From contig NZ_KQ948456.1 in the NCBI RefSeq assembly GCF_001514115.1, positions 124,001 to 188,000 on the forward strand: DNA of 64,000 nucleotides, read 5' to 3'. Positions 36,567-44,695 of the stretch are shown piece by piece (the stretch's first letter is position 1; the number at the start of each line of letters is the position of its first letter). This DNA comes from Streptomyces olivochromogenes. GTDB taxonomy: Bacteria > Actinomycetota > Actinomycetes > Streptomycetales > Streptomycetaceae. The notes beneath the pieces are model-generated. The model saw only the letters and a list, made by a program, of their open reading frames with translations. It was not told the origin of the DNA and did not search any database. The translations under genes were made by a program, and so were the position numbers.

Positions 36567-37868
36567 TCACACACCCAGCGCCGCCAGCCGTTCCTCCACC
36601 CGCTCCGGCGCGTACAGGTACTCCACAACCAGCGCACCGGCCCCCACCAGCCCCGCCCGCTCCCCGAGCCGCGAGGTCACCACGTCCAGATGAGCGGTCG
36701 AACGCGGCAGCGCCCGCTGGTACAGCAGCTCGCGCACACCCGTGAGGAACGGGGTTCCGGCCAGATCCCCGGCGATCATCAGCACACCCGGATTCAGCAG
36801 GGTCACCACGGTCGCGAGTACGTCCCCGACCTGGCGCCCCGCCTCCCGCGCGAGCGCCATCGCCTCCGGGTGCCCGGCCGTCAGCAGATCGCGCACATCC
36901 GATCCGGAGGTGGCCGGGACACCGGACTCGGCGAGTCTGCGCGCCACCGCGCCACCGCTCGCGACGGCGGCCAGACAGCCGTACGAACCACACCGGCACA
37001 GCGCGTCCGCGCCCACCCGGATGTGCCCGATGTCCCCGGCACCCCCGTCGACGCCCCGGTAGATGGAGCCGCCGACGACCATGCCCGCACCGATACCGGT
37101 GGAGACCTTGACCAGGGCGAACGCCGAACAGTCCGGATAGCCGGTGCGCTGTTCCCCGTACGCCATCAGGTTGGCGTCGTTGTCGACGAGTACGGGGATC
37201 CGGGCGCCGCTCCTCATGCCCCCGGCGCCCGTGGCGCCACCCGCGCCACCCTCACCACCAGCGCTGTTGATGCCGGCGTGCTCGGCGAAGGCACGTCCCA
37301 GACGCCCGCGTATGTCGTAGCCGTCCCAGCCGGGCATGATCGGCGGCTGCACCACCTTGCCGGTGTCGGTGTCGACCGGGCCCGGCACCGCGATCCCGAT
37401 CCCGCACACCGCGTCCGCGCGCTGCCCGGCCTTCTCCAGCAGTTCGGCGAACCAGCGGCCGAGTTCGCCCAGCACGGCGTCCGGGCCGTCCTCGATGCGC
37501 AGGCTTCCGTGGTGCTCGGCCTGGATCTCGCCGCTCAGCGAGACGACGGCGGCCCGGCCGTGCCGGGTGTCGAGGTCGGCGGCCAGGACTACGGCGTGTT
37601 CGTCGTCGAACTCGAGGGTGATCGAGGGTCGGCCGCCCTGGGGGGAGTCCACCGGGCCGCCCGCGCCCTCGCGCAGCCAGCCCGCGCGGAAGAGCCGGTC
37701 GAGGCGCTGGCCGACGGTGGCCCGCGACAGACCGGTGGCCTGCTGCAGCGCGCCGCGCGTCGTGGCACGCCCGCTGCGCACCAGTTCGAGCAGTTCCCCG
37801 GCGCTTGCCTGATGCCCGGCCCTCATGGCCTTCGCCGCCCTTCCTGCCATCCCCGCCATGCCTGTCAT
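36567..37868 (-). CDS. ROK family transcriptional regulator
   Basis: This 433-residue ROK repressor has an N-terminal winged helix (ELLELVRSGRATTRGALQQATGLSRATVGQRLDRLFRAGWL), then the sugar-kinase-like fold: AADLDTRHGRAAVVSLSG, GIAVPGPVD, VDNDANLMAYGE, GGAGDIGHIRVG and the zinc motif CRCGSYGCLAAVASG. Intact kinase-type motifs mean sugar binding is likely, with or without phosphorylation. About 22 Gly/Ala residues are inserted near residue 201. AGGGG lies six bases before ATG 37868. It is divergent from two glycosidase genes and probably controls them. Confidence 0.88.
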   Translation of the reverse strand: MTGMAGMAGRAAKAMRAGHQASAGELLELVRSGRATTRGALQQATGLSRATVGQRLDRLFRAGWLREGAGGPVDSPQGGRPSITLEFDDEHAVVLAADLDTRHGRAAVVSLSGEIQAEHHGSLRIEDGPDAVLGELGRWFAELLEKAGQRADAVCGIGIAVPGPVDTDTGKVVQPPIMPGWDGYDIRGRLGRAFAEHAGINSAGGEGGAGGATGAGGMRSGARIPVLVDNDANLMAYGEQRTGYPDCSAFALVKVSTGIGAGMVVGGSIYRGVDGGAGDIGHIRVGADALCRCGSYGCLAAVASGGAVARRLAESGVPATSGSDVRDLLTAGHPEAMALAREAGRQVGDVLATVVTLLNPGVLMIAGDLAGTPFLTGVRELLYQRALPRSTAHLDVVTSRLGERAGLVGAGALVVEYLYAPERVEERLAALGV

Positions 37869-37987
37869 GCCCAACCCCTTGCGTTCACCAACTCTGCATT
37901 ACATATTGAGTTTTGCGTGTTAAATAGACGTAACCCTACGGTAGCTAGTGCCGAACCGATCGGCCGGACGTCTTCGGGGAGACCTGA
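37869..37987. promoter_or_regulatory. ROK / glycosidase divergent promoter region
   Basis: This AT-rich 119-bp region contains AACTC (37890-37894) with GAGTT (37908-37912) as inverted arms around TGCATTACATATT, and a GTGTTAAATAGACG segment beside it. Its AT content is far above that of the neighbouring genes. It is the likely operator area of the ROK protein. Confidence 0.5.
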
Positions 37988-39817
37988 GTGGACAGCACAA
38001 CCCAACTCACCATCCGCCGCACGGGGACCACCGTCCCCGCGCGCACCTCGGGTTCCCCCGCTCCGCCCGGTTCGCACGAGATCACCCACTCCGGTGCGCA
38101 CGTATACGATCCCGACCGGCCCGCCGGGTCGCTGCACCTCAGGGCCGCCCGGGTACTCGAAGGCAACTGGACGGGAACGTCCACGGTTCCCTCGCACGGC
38201 CTGTATCCGCACCAGTGGTCCTGGGACTCCGCCTTCATCGCGATCGGCCTGCGCCACCTGTCCCCCTTGAGGGCACAGACGGAACTGGAGACGCTGCTCG
38301 GCGCCCAATGGGGTGACGGCCGTATTCCGCACATCGTGTTCAACCCCTCCGTCCCGCTCGACGCCTACTTCCCGAGCCCCGACTTCTGGCGCTCCTCGAC
38401 CGCGGGGCGCGCTGCGGGCGCCCCGCGCACCGTACAGACGTCGGGCGTCGTGCAGCCACCGGTGCACGCGCTCGCCGCCTGGCTGGTGCACCAGGCCGAC
38501 CCGGGTCTGTCCCGGTCGCGTTCCTTCCTCTCCCGGATGTATCCCCGGCTGGCCGCCTGGCACCGCTATCTGCTGCACCGGCGGGACCTGGGCGGCGGCG
38601 GGCTCGCCTCCGTGGTCCACCCGTGGGAGCAGGGCATGGACAACAGCCCGTGCTGGGACGCCCCGCTCAGCCGCGTCACCCCGGCCGCGCCGCGCTCCTT
38701 CCGCCGCGCCGACCTCGACCACGGGTCCGCGGAGGACCGGCCGACGGACCTCGACTACGGCCGGTACGTGCGACTCGCGACGGACTACCGGGACGGCGGG
38801 TACGCCGACGGCGCCGGCGAGTTCGCCGTCGAGGACCCGGCGTTCAACGCGCTGCTGATCGCCTCCGAGCACGCGCTCGCCGCGATCGCGCAGGAACTGG
38901 GCGCGGCGGGGACGGCGCGGCACGCCCGCGCGGAACGGTTGACGGCGGCGCTGGTGGAGCGCCTGTGGGACCCGGCGGAGGGGATGTTCTTCTGCCGGGA
39001 TGTGTATGGCGGGGATGGGGGCGACGGGGGCGTGAGCAGCGCTCTCAGTTCGGAGCGGCGCTCTCCTGAGAGCGGTGCTCACGCCTCGGAGCGGCGCTCT
39101 TCCGAGAGCGGTGCTCACGGGTCGGAGCGGGGCTCTCGGAGCGGTGCTCTCGCACCGGAGCAGTGTTCTGCCGAGAGCAGTGCTCTCGCTTCGGAGCGGC
39201 GCTCCCGCCAGAGCGGTGCTCACGCTTCGGAGCAGCGCTCTCGCGACGGTGCGCTCATCCCCGAGCGCAGCGTGGCCGGACTGCTCCCGCTCATCCTCCC
39301 CGCGCTCCCCCGCGACATCGCCGCCACCCTGGTCCGCACGGCGGGCGGCCCGCACTTCGGGCTCGGCGGGCTCGCCCGCCTGGCGCCGAGTTACGACCTG
39401 ACCGGGCACGCCTTCGACCCGCACCGCTACTGGCGCGGCCCGGCGTGGTTCAACACGAACTGGCTGCTGGAGCGCGGGCTGCGGCTGCACGGGGAGCACG
39501 GGCGCGCGGAGGAGTTGCGGGCGGCGCTGCTGGAGACGGCCGACTCGTCCGGGTTCGCGGAGTACGTGGATCCGTACACCGGCGAGGCCTGCGGCGCGCT
39601 CGGCTTCAGCTGGACGGCCGCGCTGACGCTGGACCTCCTGCACGAGCCCGCGCGAGCCGACCAGGCAGATCGGTCGACGCAAGTCGTGTCCCATCCGGGG
39701 CACCGCGCGTTCGACAAGGCACAGGGCACGCCGCCACACACATCGCACGCATCACACACGCCACACACGCCACACAGTTCTTTCGAGACGGGCGCCAAGG
39801 GAGGGGACCGGGGATGA
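37988..39817 (+). CDS. Trehalase/GH63-like glycoside hydrolase with 12-residue repeats
   Basis: This 609-residue cytoplasmic (alpha/alpha)6 glycosidase, of the MGH1/GH63-GH37-like type, has WTGTSTVPSHGLYPHQWSWDSAFIAIGL near residue 60, VVHPWEQGMDNSPCWD, and YWRGPAWFNTNWLLERGL. These fit the substrate pocket of glucosidases acting on alpha-glucosides or mannosylglycerate. Residues 350-420 are an insertion of six near-identical 12-residue units (consensus SGAHASERRSRE), encoded by 36-bp DNA repeats, between EGMFFCRD and SVAGLLPLILP. The His/Pro-rich tail is also low complexity. GTG 37988 follows GGGGAG; the stop overlaps the next ATG. It is probably controlled by the ROK protein. Confidence 0.82.
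   Translation: MDSTTQLTIRRTGTTVPARTSGSPAPPGSHEITHSGAHVYDPDRPAGSLHLRAARVLEGNWTGTSTVPSHGLYPHQWSWDSAFIAIGLRHLSPLRAQTELETLLGAQWGDGRIPHIVFNPSVPLDAYFPSPDFWRSSTAGRAAGAPRTVQTSGVVQPPVHALAAWLVHQADPGLSRSRSFLSRMYPRLAAWHRYLLHRRDLGGGGLASVVHPWEQGMDNSPCWDAPLSRVTPAAPRSFRRADLDHGSAEDRPTDLDYGRYVRLATDYRDGGYADGAGEFAVEDPAFNALLIASEHALAAIAQELGAAGTARHARAERLTAALVERLWDPAEGMFFCRDVYGGDGGDGGVSSALSSERRSPESGAHASERRSSESGAHGSERGSRSGALAPEQCSAESSALASERRSRQSGAHASEQRSRDGALIPERSVAGLLPLILPALPRDIAATLVRTAGGPHFGLGGLARLAPSYDLTGHAFDPHRYWRGPAWFNTNWLLERGLRLHGEHGRAEELRAALLETADSSGFAEYVDPYTGEACGALGFSWTAALTLDLLHEPARADQADRSTQVVSHPGHRAFDKAQGTPPHTSHASHTPHTPHSSFETGAKGGDRG
39035..39247 (+). repeat. 36-bp tandem repeat inside glycosidase gene
   Basis: Six units of 36, 36, 33, 36, 36 and 36 bp keep the reading frame. 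Each starts AGCGGTGCTCACG or AGCAGTGCTCTCG and contains GAGCGGCGCTC, itself a stem-forming palindrome. A partial seventh unit follows. Copies differ at scattered bases, so the array is not brand new. Confidence 0.9.
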
Positions 39818-41751
39818 CGGACCGGCATCATCTGCTCGTGCACGGTGGGACGTTCGCCGCCGTGGGCGACGGCGGGGACATCAGCGGGGTGCGCAGCGGC
39901 AGCTCCCCGGACGGGTTATTCGTACGGGACGCCCGGCACCTCAGCCGCTGGCAGCTGACCGTCGACGGCGCGGTGCCCGAGGCGCTGACGCCGGTCGCGG
40001 ACGGCGACACGGCGCGCTGTGTACTCGTCCCGCGCGGCGGGCGCAACGAACCGCCCGCGTACACGCTCTTCCGTGAACAGGCCGTCACCGACGGCGCGTT
40101 CGTGGAGGCGCTGCGCGTCACCAGCAACCGCCCGTCGCCCACGACGGTGCGCATCGCGCTCACCGTGGACGCCGACTTCACCGACCAGTTCGAGCTGCGC
40201 TCCGACCACCGTACGTACGCCAAGATCGGCGCCGTACGAGGGCGTCAGGTCCTCGATGACGGGGTGGAGTTCAGCTACCAGCGCGGGGAGTGGCGGTCCT
40301 GTACGACGGTCACCTCCGAGCCGCCGCCGGACGGGGTCGAGGAGACCGGCACCGGCGCCCGTCGCCTCGTATGGACCCTGGACCTCGAACCGCACGCCTC
40401 GGCGGAGCTGGCGCTGCGCGTGGCGGCCCGCCCGCACGGGGCGCTGAAGGACCCGGAGGTGCCCGCCTCACCCTCCGCGGCGAATGAACGAATCCTCGCG
40501 CTGGAAGGCGAGTTCGCGGACGGCGTGCCCTTCCCGACCGGCTGGCCGGAGCTGGCCGCGGCCTGTGCGCGCGGGCTGTCCGATCTCGCGGTGCTCCAGG
40601 TCCCGGCGACGGGCCCGGACGGCGAGGAGCTGCGGGTGCCGGCGGCCGGAGTGCCGTGGTTCCTCACGCTCCTGGGCCGCGACGCCCTGCTGACCTCCCT
40701 GTTCGCGCTCCCCTACCGCCCCGAGCTCGCCGCCGCCACCCTGCCCGCGCTCGCCGCGACGCAGGCGGTCGAGGTGGGGGCGGGTGCGGTGGCCCAGCCC
40801 GGCAAGATCGTGCACGAGGTGCGGCACGGTGAGCTGGCGCACTTCGGGCAGGTGCCGTACGGGCGGTACTACGGATCGGTGGACGCGACGCCGCTGTTCC
40901 TGGTGCTGCTCGGCGCGTACACCGAGCAGACGGGTGACCCGGCCCTGGCCCGGCGGCTGGAGGCGAACGCCCGGGCGGCGATCGGCTGGATGCTGGACCA
41001 CGGCGGTCTGACCTCCGTCGGCTATCTCGTCTACCGCGCGGACGGCGGCGGCCTCGCCAACCAGAACTGGAAGGACTCCCCCGGCGCGATCTGCTCCGCC
41101 GACGGGAGCCGCCCCAGTGGGCCGGTGATGGCCGCGGGCGCGCAGGGATACGCGTACGACGCGCTGCGCCGCACCGCCCACCTGGCCCGTACGGTCTGGG
41201 GCGACGAGGTCTACGCCGCTCTGCTCGAACAGGCGGCGGGCGACCTCCGTGACCGTTTCCAGCGGGACTTCTGGATGAGTGAACACGCCTTCCCCGCGCT
41301 GGCGTTGGACGGTGACGGGCGTCAGGTCGACGCCCTCGCCTCGGACGCCGGGCACCTGCTGTGGTCGGGGCTGCTCGACAAGGAGTACGGCGAACTGGTC
41401 GGCCGCCGCCTGCTGGAGCCGGACTTCTTCTCCGGCTGGGGTGTGCGCACCCTGGCGGCCGGCCAGCCGGCGTACCACCCGTTGTCGTACCACCGCGGTT
41501 CGGTCTGGCCGCACGACAACGCGCTGATCACGCTGGGGCTGGCCCGCTACGGCCTGCACGACGAGGCCCGGACGGTCGCCCACGCGCTCGTCGACGCCGC
41601 CACGGTCGCCGGCCACCGTCTGCCGGAGGTCCTCGCGGGGTACGGCCGCGAGACTCACGGGGAGCCGGTGCCTTATCCGCATGCGTGCGTACGGGAGTCC
41701 CGTTCGGCGGCGGCACCGCTCGCGCTGCTCACGGCGGTCGGGGGCGCTTGA
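39814..41751 (+). CDS. Amylo-alpha-1,6-glucosidase/debranching-type enzyme
   Basis: This 645-residue protein has an N-terminal glycogen-debranching beta domain (LLVHGGTFAAVGDGGDISGV, SGSSPDGLFVRDARHLSRWQLTVDG) and a C-terminal (alpha/alpha)6 domain with VPWFLTLLGRDALLTSLFALPY, GRYYGSVDATPLFLVLL, NQNWKDSPGA and YHRGSVWPHDNALITLGLARYG. It resembles the archaeal/bacterial type debranching family, which hydrolyses alpha-1,6-glucosyl or related linkages. The ATG overlaps the stop of the preceding glycosidase (ATGA), so the two enzymes are made together and likely act on one polysaccharide or compatible-solute pathway under the divergent ROK regulator. Confidence 0.86.
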   Translation: MTDRHHLLVHGGTFAAVGDGGDISGVRSGSSPDGLFVRDARHLSRWQLTVDGAVPEALTPVADGDTARCVLVPRGGRNEPPAYTLFREQAVTDGAFVEALRVTSNRPSPTTVRIALTVDADFTDQFELRSDHRTYAKIGAVRGRQVLDDGVEFSYQRGEWRSCTTVTSEPPPDGVEETGTGARRLVWTLDLEPHASAELALRVAARPHGALKDPEVPASPSAANERILALEGEFADGVPFPTGWPELAAACARGLSDLAVLQVPATGPDGEELRVPAAGVPWFLTLLGRDALLTSLFALPYRPELAAATLPALAATQAVEVGAGAVAQPGKIVHEVRHGELAHFGQVPYGRYYGSVDATPLFLVLLGAYTEQTGDPALARRLEANARAAIGWMLDHGGLTSVGYLVYRADGGGLANQNWKDSPGAICSADGSRPSGPVMAAGAQGYAYDALRRTAHLARTVWGDEVYAALLEQAAGDLRDRFQRDFWMSEHAFPALALDGDGRQVDALASDAGHLLWSGLLDKEYGELVGRRLLEPDFFSGWGVRTLAAGQPAYHPLSYHRGSVWPHDNALITLGLARYGLHDEARTVAHALVDAATVAGHRLPEVLAGYGRETHGEPVPYPHACVRESRSAAAPLALLTAVGGA

Positions 41752-41776
41752 GGCCGGAAGTCGGGTGCGGGGCCTT

Positions 41777-41817
41777 GGGGGCTGGTCGCGCAGTTCCCCG
41801 CGCCCCTTTCGGGGCGC
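41777..41817. repeat. Dispersed intergenic repeat copy with terminator hairpin
   Basis: The element GCTGGTCGCGCAGTTCCCCG followed by CGCCCC leads into the stem GCGCCCC-TTTC-GGGGCGC (41800-41817). It separates the convergent debranching-enzyme and dusB genes and probably ends both transcripts. Related copies are near 4620, 4709, 11075 and 62344. Confidence 0.7.
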
Positions 41818-41841
41818 TCGAGGGAGCCCCCGACAGGAGAG

Positions 41842-42996
41842 TCAGCCCCCGGACGTGTCCAGCTCCGCGTCCTCGCTGATGCCCGCGCAGTCGTAGGGGT
41901 CCTTGAGCCAGCCGTCCGGCAGGACGACCCGGTTGTTGCCGGACGTGCGGCCGCGCGGGCCGTCCGCGCCCGTCGGCCAGGGCTGGTCGAGGTCCAACTC
42001 GGCGAGGCCGTCGGAGAGTTCGGCGAGGGAGGACGTGATCGCGAGCCGCTTGCGCATTTCGGAGCCGACCGCGAAGCCCTTCAGGTACCAGGCCACGTGC
42101 TTGCGGAAGTCGATGACGCCGCGCGCCTCGTCGCCGATCCACTCGCCGAGCAGGGTGGCGTGGCGGACCATGACGGCCGCGACCTCGCGCAGGGTCGGGC
42201 GGGCGAAGTCGTCCTGGCGCCCCTCGAAGGCGGCCACCAGGTCGCCGAACAGCCACGGCCTGCCGAGGCAGCCGCGCCCGACCACGACCCCGTCGCAGCC
42301 GGTCTCGCGCACCATCCGCAGCGCGTCCTCCGCCGACCAGATGTCGCCGTTGCCGAGGACGGGGATCTCCGGCACGTGCTCCTTGAGGCGCGCGATGGCG
42401 TCCCAGTCGGCCGTGCCGCCGTAGTGCTGGGCGGCGGTGCGGCCGTGCAGGGCGATGGCGGTGACGCCTTCCTCGACGGCGATCCGTCCGGCGTCGAGGA
42501 ACGTGATGTGGTCGTCGTCGATGCCCTTGCGCATCTTCATCGTCACCGGGAGGTCGCCCGCCCCGCTGACGGCCTCGCGCAGGATCGCCCGCAGGAGGTT
42601 GCGCTTGTACGGGAGGGCGGAGCCGCCGCCCTTGCGGGTGACCTTCGGGACCGGGCAGCCGAAGTTCAGGTCGATGTGGTCGGCGAGGCCCTCCTCCGCG
42701 ATCATGCGGACGGCCTTGCCGACGGTCGCCGGGTCCACGCCGTACAGCTGGATCGAGCGCGGCTTCTCGGTCGCGTCGAAGCGGATCAGCTGCATGGTCT
42801 TCTCGTTGCGCTCGACCAGCGCCCGCGTGGTGATCATCTCGCTGACGAACAGGCCCTTGCCGCCGCTGAACTCGCGGCACAGCGTGCGGAACGGCGCGTT
42901 CGTGATCCCGGCCATGGGGGCGAGGACGACGGGCGGCTGGACGGTGTGGGGGCCGATCGACAGCGGGGTGGCGGGGGCGAGGGCGGTCGTGGACAT
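41842..42996 (-). CDS. dusB: tRNA-dihydrouridine synthase
   Basis: This FMN-dependent Dus enzyme (384 residues) reduces uridines in tRNA. It shows the opening PPVVLAPMAGITNAPFRTLCREF, the catalytic-Cys motif LNFGCPVPKVTRKGGGSAL, MRKGI, HGRTAAQHY, and the FMN phosphate loops NGDIWSAEDA and VVGRGCLGRPWLF. The family branch looks DusB-like (nifR3). ATG 42996 follows GGGGGA; a longer start at 43047 lacks similarity. The ending DTSGG is followed by a repeat-type terminator. Confidence 0.92.
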   Translation of the reverse strand: MSTTALAPATPLSIGPHTVQPPVVLAPMAGITNAPFRTLCREFSGGKGLFVSEMITTRALVERNEKTMQLIRFDATEKPRSIQLYGVDPATVGKAVRMIAEEGLADHIDLNFGCPVPKVTRKGGGSALPYKRNLLRAILREAVSGAGDLPVTMKMRKGIDDDHITFLDAGRIAVEEGVTAIALHGRTAAQHYGGTADWDAIARLKEHVPEIPVLGNGDIWSAEDALRMVRETGCDGVVVGRGCLGRPWLFGDLVAAFEGRQDDFARPTLREVAAVMVRHATLLGEWIGDEARGVIDFRKHVAWYLKGFAVGSEMRKRLAITSSLAELSDGLAELDLDQPWPTGADGPRGRTSGNNRVVLPDGWLKDPYDCAGISEDAELDTSGG

Positions 42997-43074
42997 TCCC
43001 CCATTGTCGCGTACGCGGACGGGTGCGATGACTGTGGTGACCGTCATGAACGAGTGCGGTGCGCAACAGAGGTG

Positions 43075-43142
43075 GGTCAGGGGATGGTCAGGGAAGGTCA
43101 GGGAGGGTCAGGGAGGGTCAGGGGAGGGTCAGGGGAGGGTCA
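43075..43142 (+). repeat. GGTCA / G-run tandem array before MFS gene
   Basis: Seven copies of GGTCA are spaced 11, 10, 10, 10, 11 and 11 bases apart, separated by GGGA, GGGAG or GGGGAG. The array ends 41 bases before the MFS start. Runs of three or four G on the coding strand could form quadruplexes. The helical-turn spacing also fits an operator array. Slippage-generated repeat is the alternative. Confidence 0.75.
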
Positions 43143-43182
43143 TTAGTTAGACGCACTATCGACATGGGCGTAGGCTGGAGGA

Positions 43183-44628
43183 ATGCCCGAGCTCAGTCCC
43201 CGCCACCGGCTTCTCGTCCTCGCGATCTGCTGCATGAGCCTGCTGATCGTGAGCCTCGACAACACGGTCCTGAACGTCGCCCTCCCCTCGATGCAGAAGG
43301 AACTGCACGCGAGCGTGGCCGGCCTCCAGTGGACCATCGACGCGTACACGCTGGTCCTGGCGTCGCTGTTGATGCTCGCGGGCTCGACCGCCGACCGCAT
43401 CGGCCGCCGCCGGGTCTTCAAGGCGGGCCTGGTGATCTTCACCCTCGGCTCGGTCCTGTGCTCCGTCGCTCCGAACCTGGACTCGCTCGTCGCCTTCCGC
43501 ATGGTGCAGGCGGTCGGTGGCTCGATGCTGAACCCGGTCGCGATGTCGATCATCACCAACACCTTCACGGACCCGCGCGAGCGCGCCCGCGCGATCGGTG
43601 CCTGGGGTGGCGTGGTCGGCATATCGATGGCCGCGGGGCCGATCGTCGGCGGCCTGCTCGTGGACTCGGTCGGCTGGCGGTCGATCTTCTGGATCAACCT
43701 CCCGGTCGGCCTCGCCGCGCTCCTGCTCACCTGGCGTTACGTCCCCGAGTCCCGCGCCCCCAAGGCCCGCCGGCCCGACCCGGTCGGACAGCTCCTCGTC
43801 ATCGCGCTGCTCGGCTCCCTGACGTACGCGATCATCGAGGCGCCCAGTTCCGGCGCCCCCCAGACCCTCGCCTTCGGCACGATCGCCGTCGCCGCGCTGC
43901 TCGGCCTGCTGTGGTACGAGCCCCGGCGCGCCGAACCCCTCATCGACCTGCGCTTCTTCCGTTCGGCGCCGTTCAGCGGGGCCACGGTCGTCGCCATCAG
44001 CGCGTTCGCCGCGCTCAGCGGGTTCCTGTTCCTCTCGACGCTCTATCTGCAGAACGTGCGCGGTCTGGACGCGCTGCACGCGGGCCTGTGGATGCTGCCC
44101 ATGGCGGTCATGTGCTTCGTGTGCGCGCCGATCTCGGGGCGGCTGGTCGGCAACCGGGGGCCGCGGCTGCCCCTGCTGATCGCGGGGGTCTCGATGACCG
44201 CGAGCGGGATTCTCTTCGCCGCGTTCGAAGGCGAGACGTCGAACGTCACGCTCGTCATCGGGTACGTCCTCTTCGGCCTCGGCTTCGGCTTCGTGAACGC
44301 CCCCATCACCAACACCGCCGTCTCCGGCATGCCCCGCACCCAGGCCGGGGTCGCGGCCGCCGTCGCCTCCACCAGCCGCCAGATCGGCGGCACCCTCGGT
44401 GTCGCCGTGGTCGGCGCGGTCCTCGCCTCCGGCATCCAGGCCTCGGCGTACCGGGAGACGTTCGTGACGGCCGCCCGCCCCGGCTGGTGGATCCTCGCCG
44501 GCTGCGGTCTGGCCGTGCTCGTCCTGGGCGCGCTGACCAGCGGACGCTGGGCACGCGGGACGGCCGAGCGGACGGCACGGCAGCTGGAGTCGGCGGAGGT
44601 CCGGGACACGGTGGGCGTCCGGGCCTAG
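43183..44628 (+). CDS. MFS efflux transporter, DHA2 (EmrB/QacA) family
   Basis: This is a 481-residue membrane protein with about 14 helices. Motif D1-type SLDNTVLNVALPSMQKELHAS and the DHA2 hallmark LQWTIDAYTLVLASLLMLAGSTADRIGRRRVF are present, followed by motif C-like GWRSIFWINLPVGL. It likely exports drugs or secondary metabolites using the proton gradient. GGAGGA abuts the ATG almost without spacer, which is unusually tight. No regulator gene is adjacent; the GGTCA array upstream may be its control element. Confidence 0.9.
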   Translation: MPELSPRHRLLVLAICCMSLLIVSLDNTVLNVALPSMQKELHASVAGLQWTIDAYTLVLASLLMLAGSTADRIGRRRVFKAGLVIFTLGSVLCSVAPNLDSLVAFRMVQAVGGSMLNPVAMSIITNTFTDPRERARAIGAWGGVVGISMAAGPIVGGLLVDSVGWRSIFWINLPVGLAALLLTWRYVPESRAPKARRPDPVGQLLVIALLGSLTYAIIEAPSSGAPQTLAFGTIAVAALLGLLWYEPRRAEPLIDLRFFRSAPFSGATVVAISAFAALSGFLFLSTLYLQNVRGLDALHAGLWMLPMAVMCFVCAPISGRLVGNRGPRLPLLIAGVSMTASGILFAAFEGETSNVTLVIGYVLFGLGFGFVNAPITNTAVSGMPRTQAGVAAAVASTSRQIGGTLGVAVVGAVLASGIQASAYRETFVTAARPGWWILAGCGLAVLVLGALTSGRWARGTAERTARQLESAEVRDTVGVRA

Positions 44629-44635
44629 GCGCGCT

Positions 44636-44695
44636 CCAGGCGTGTTCGCTTCAGACCCTGTCGGCCCAGGCGTGTTCGCTCCAGGCCCTGTCGGG
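44636..44695. repeat. 30-bp direct repeat, two copies, between convergent genes
   Basis: CCAGGCGTGTTCGCT-type 30-mers (44636-44665 and 44666-44695) follow one another with three differences. They fill most of the gap between the MFS stop and the XRE regulator stop. Confidence 0.8.

Noticed and set aside
39035..39247. CRISPR array
   Set aside because: Units are contiguous, in frame with a glycosidase gene, and have no unique spacers.
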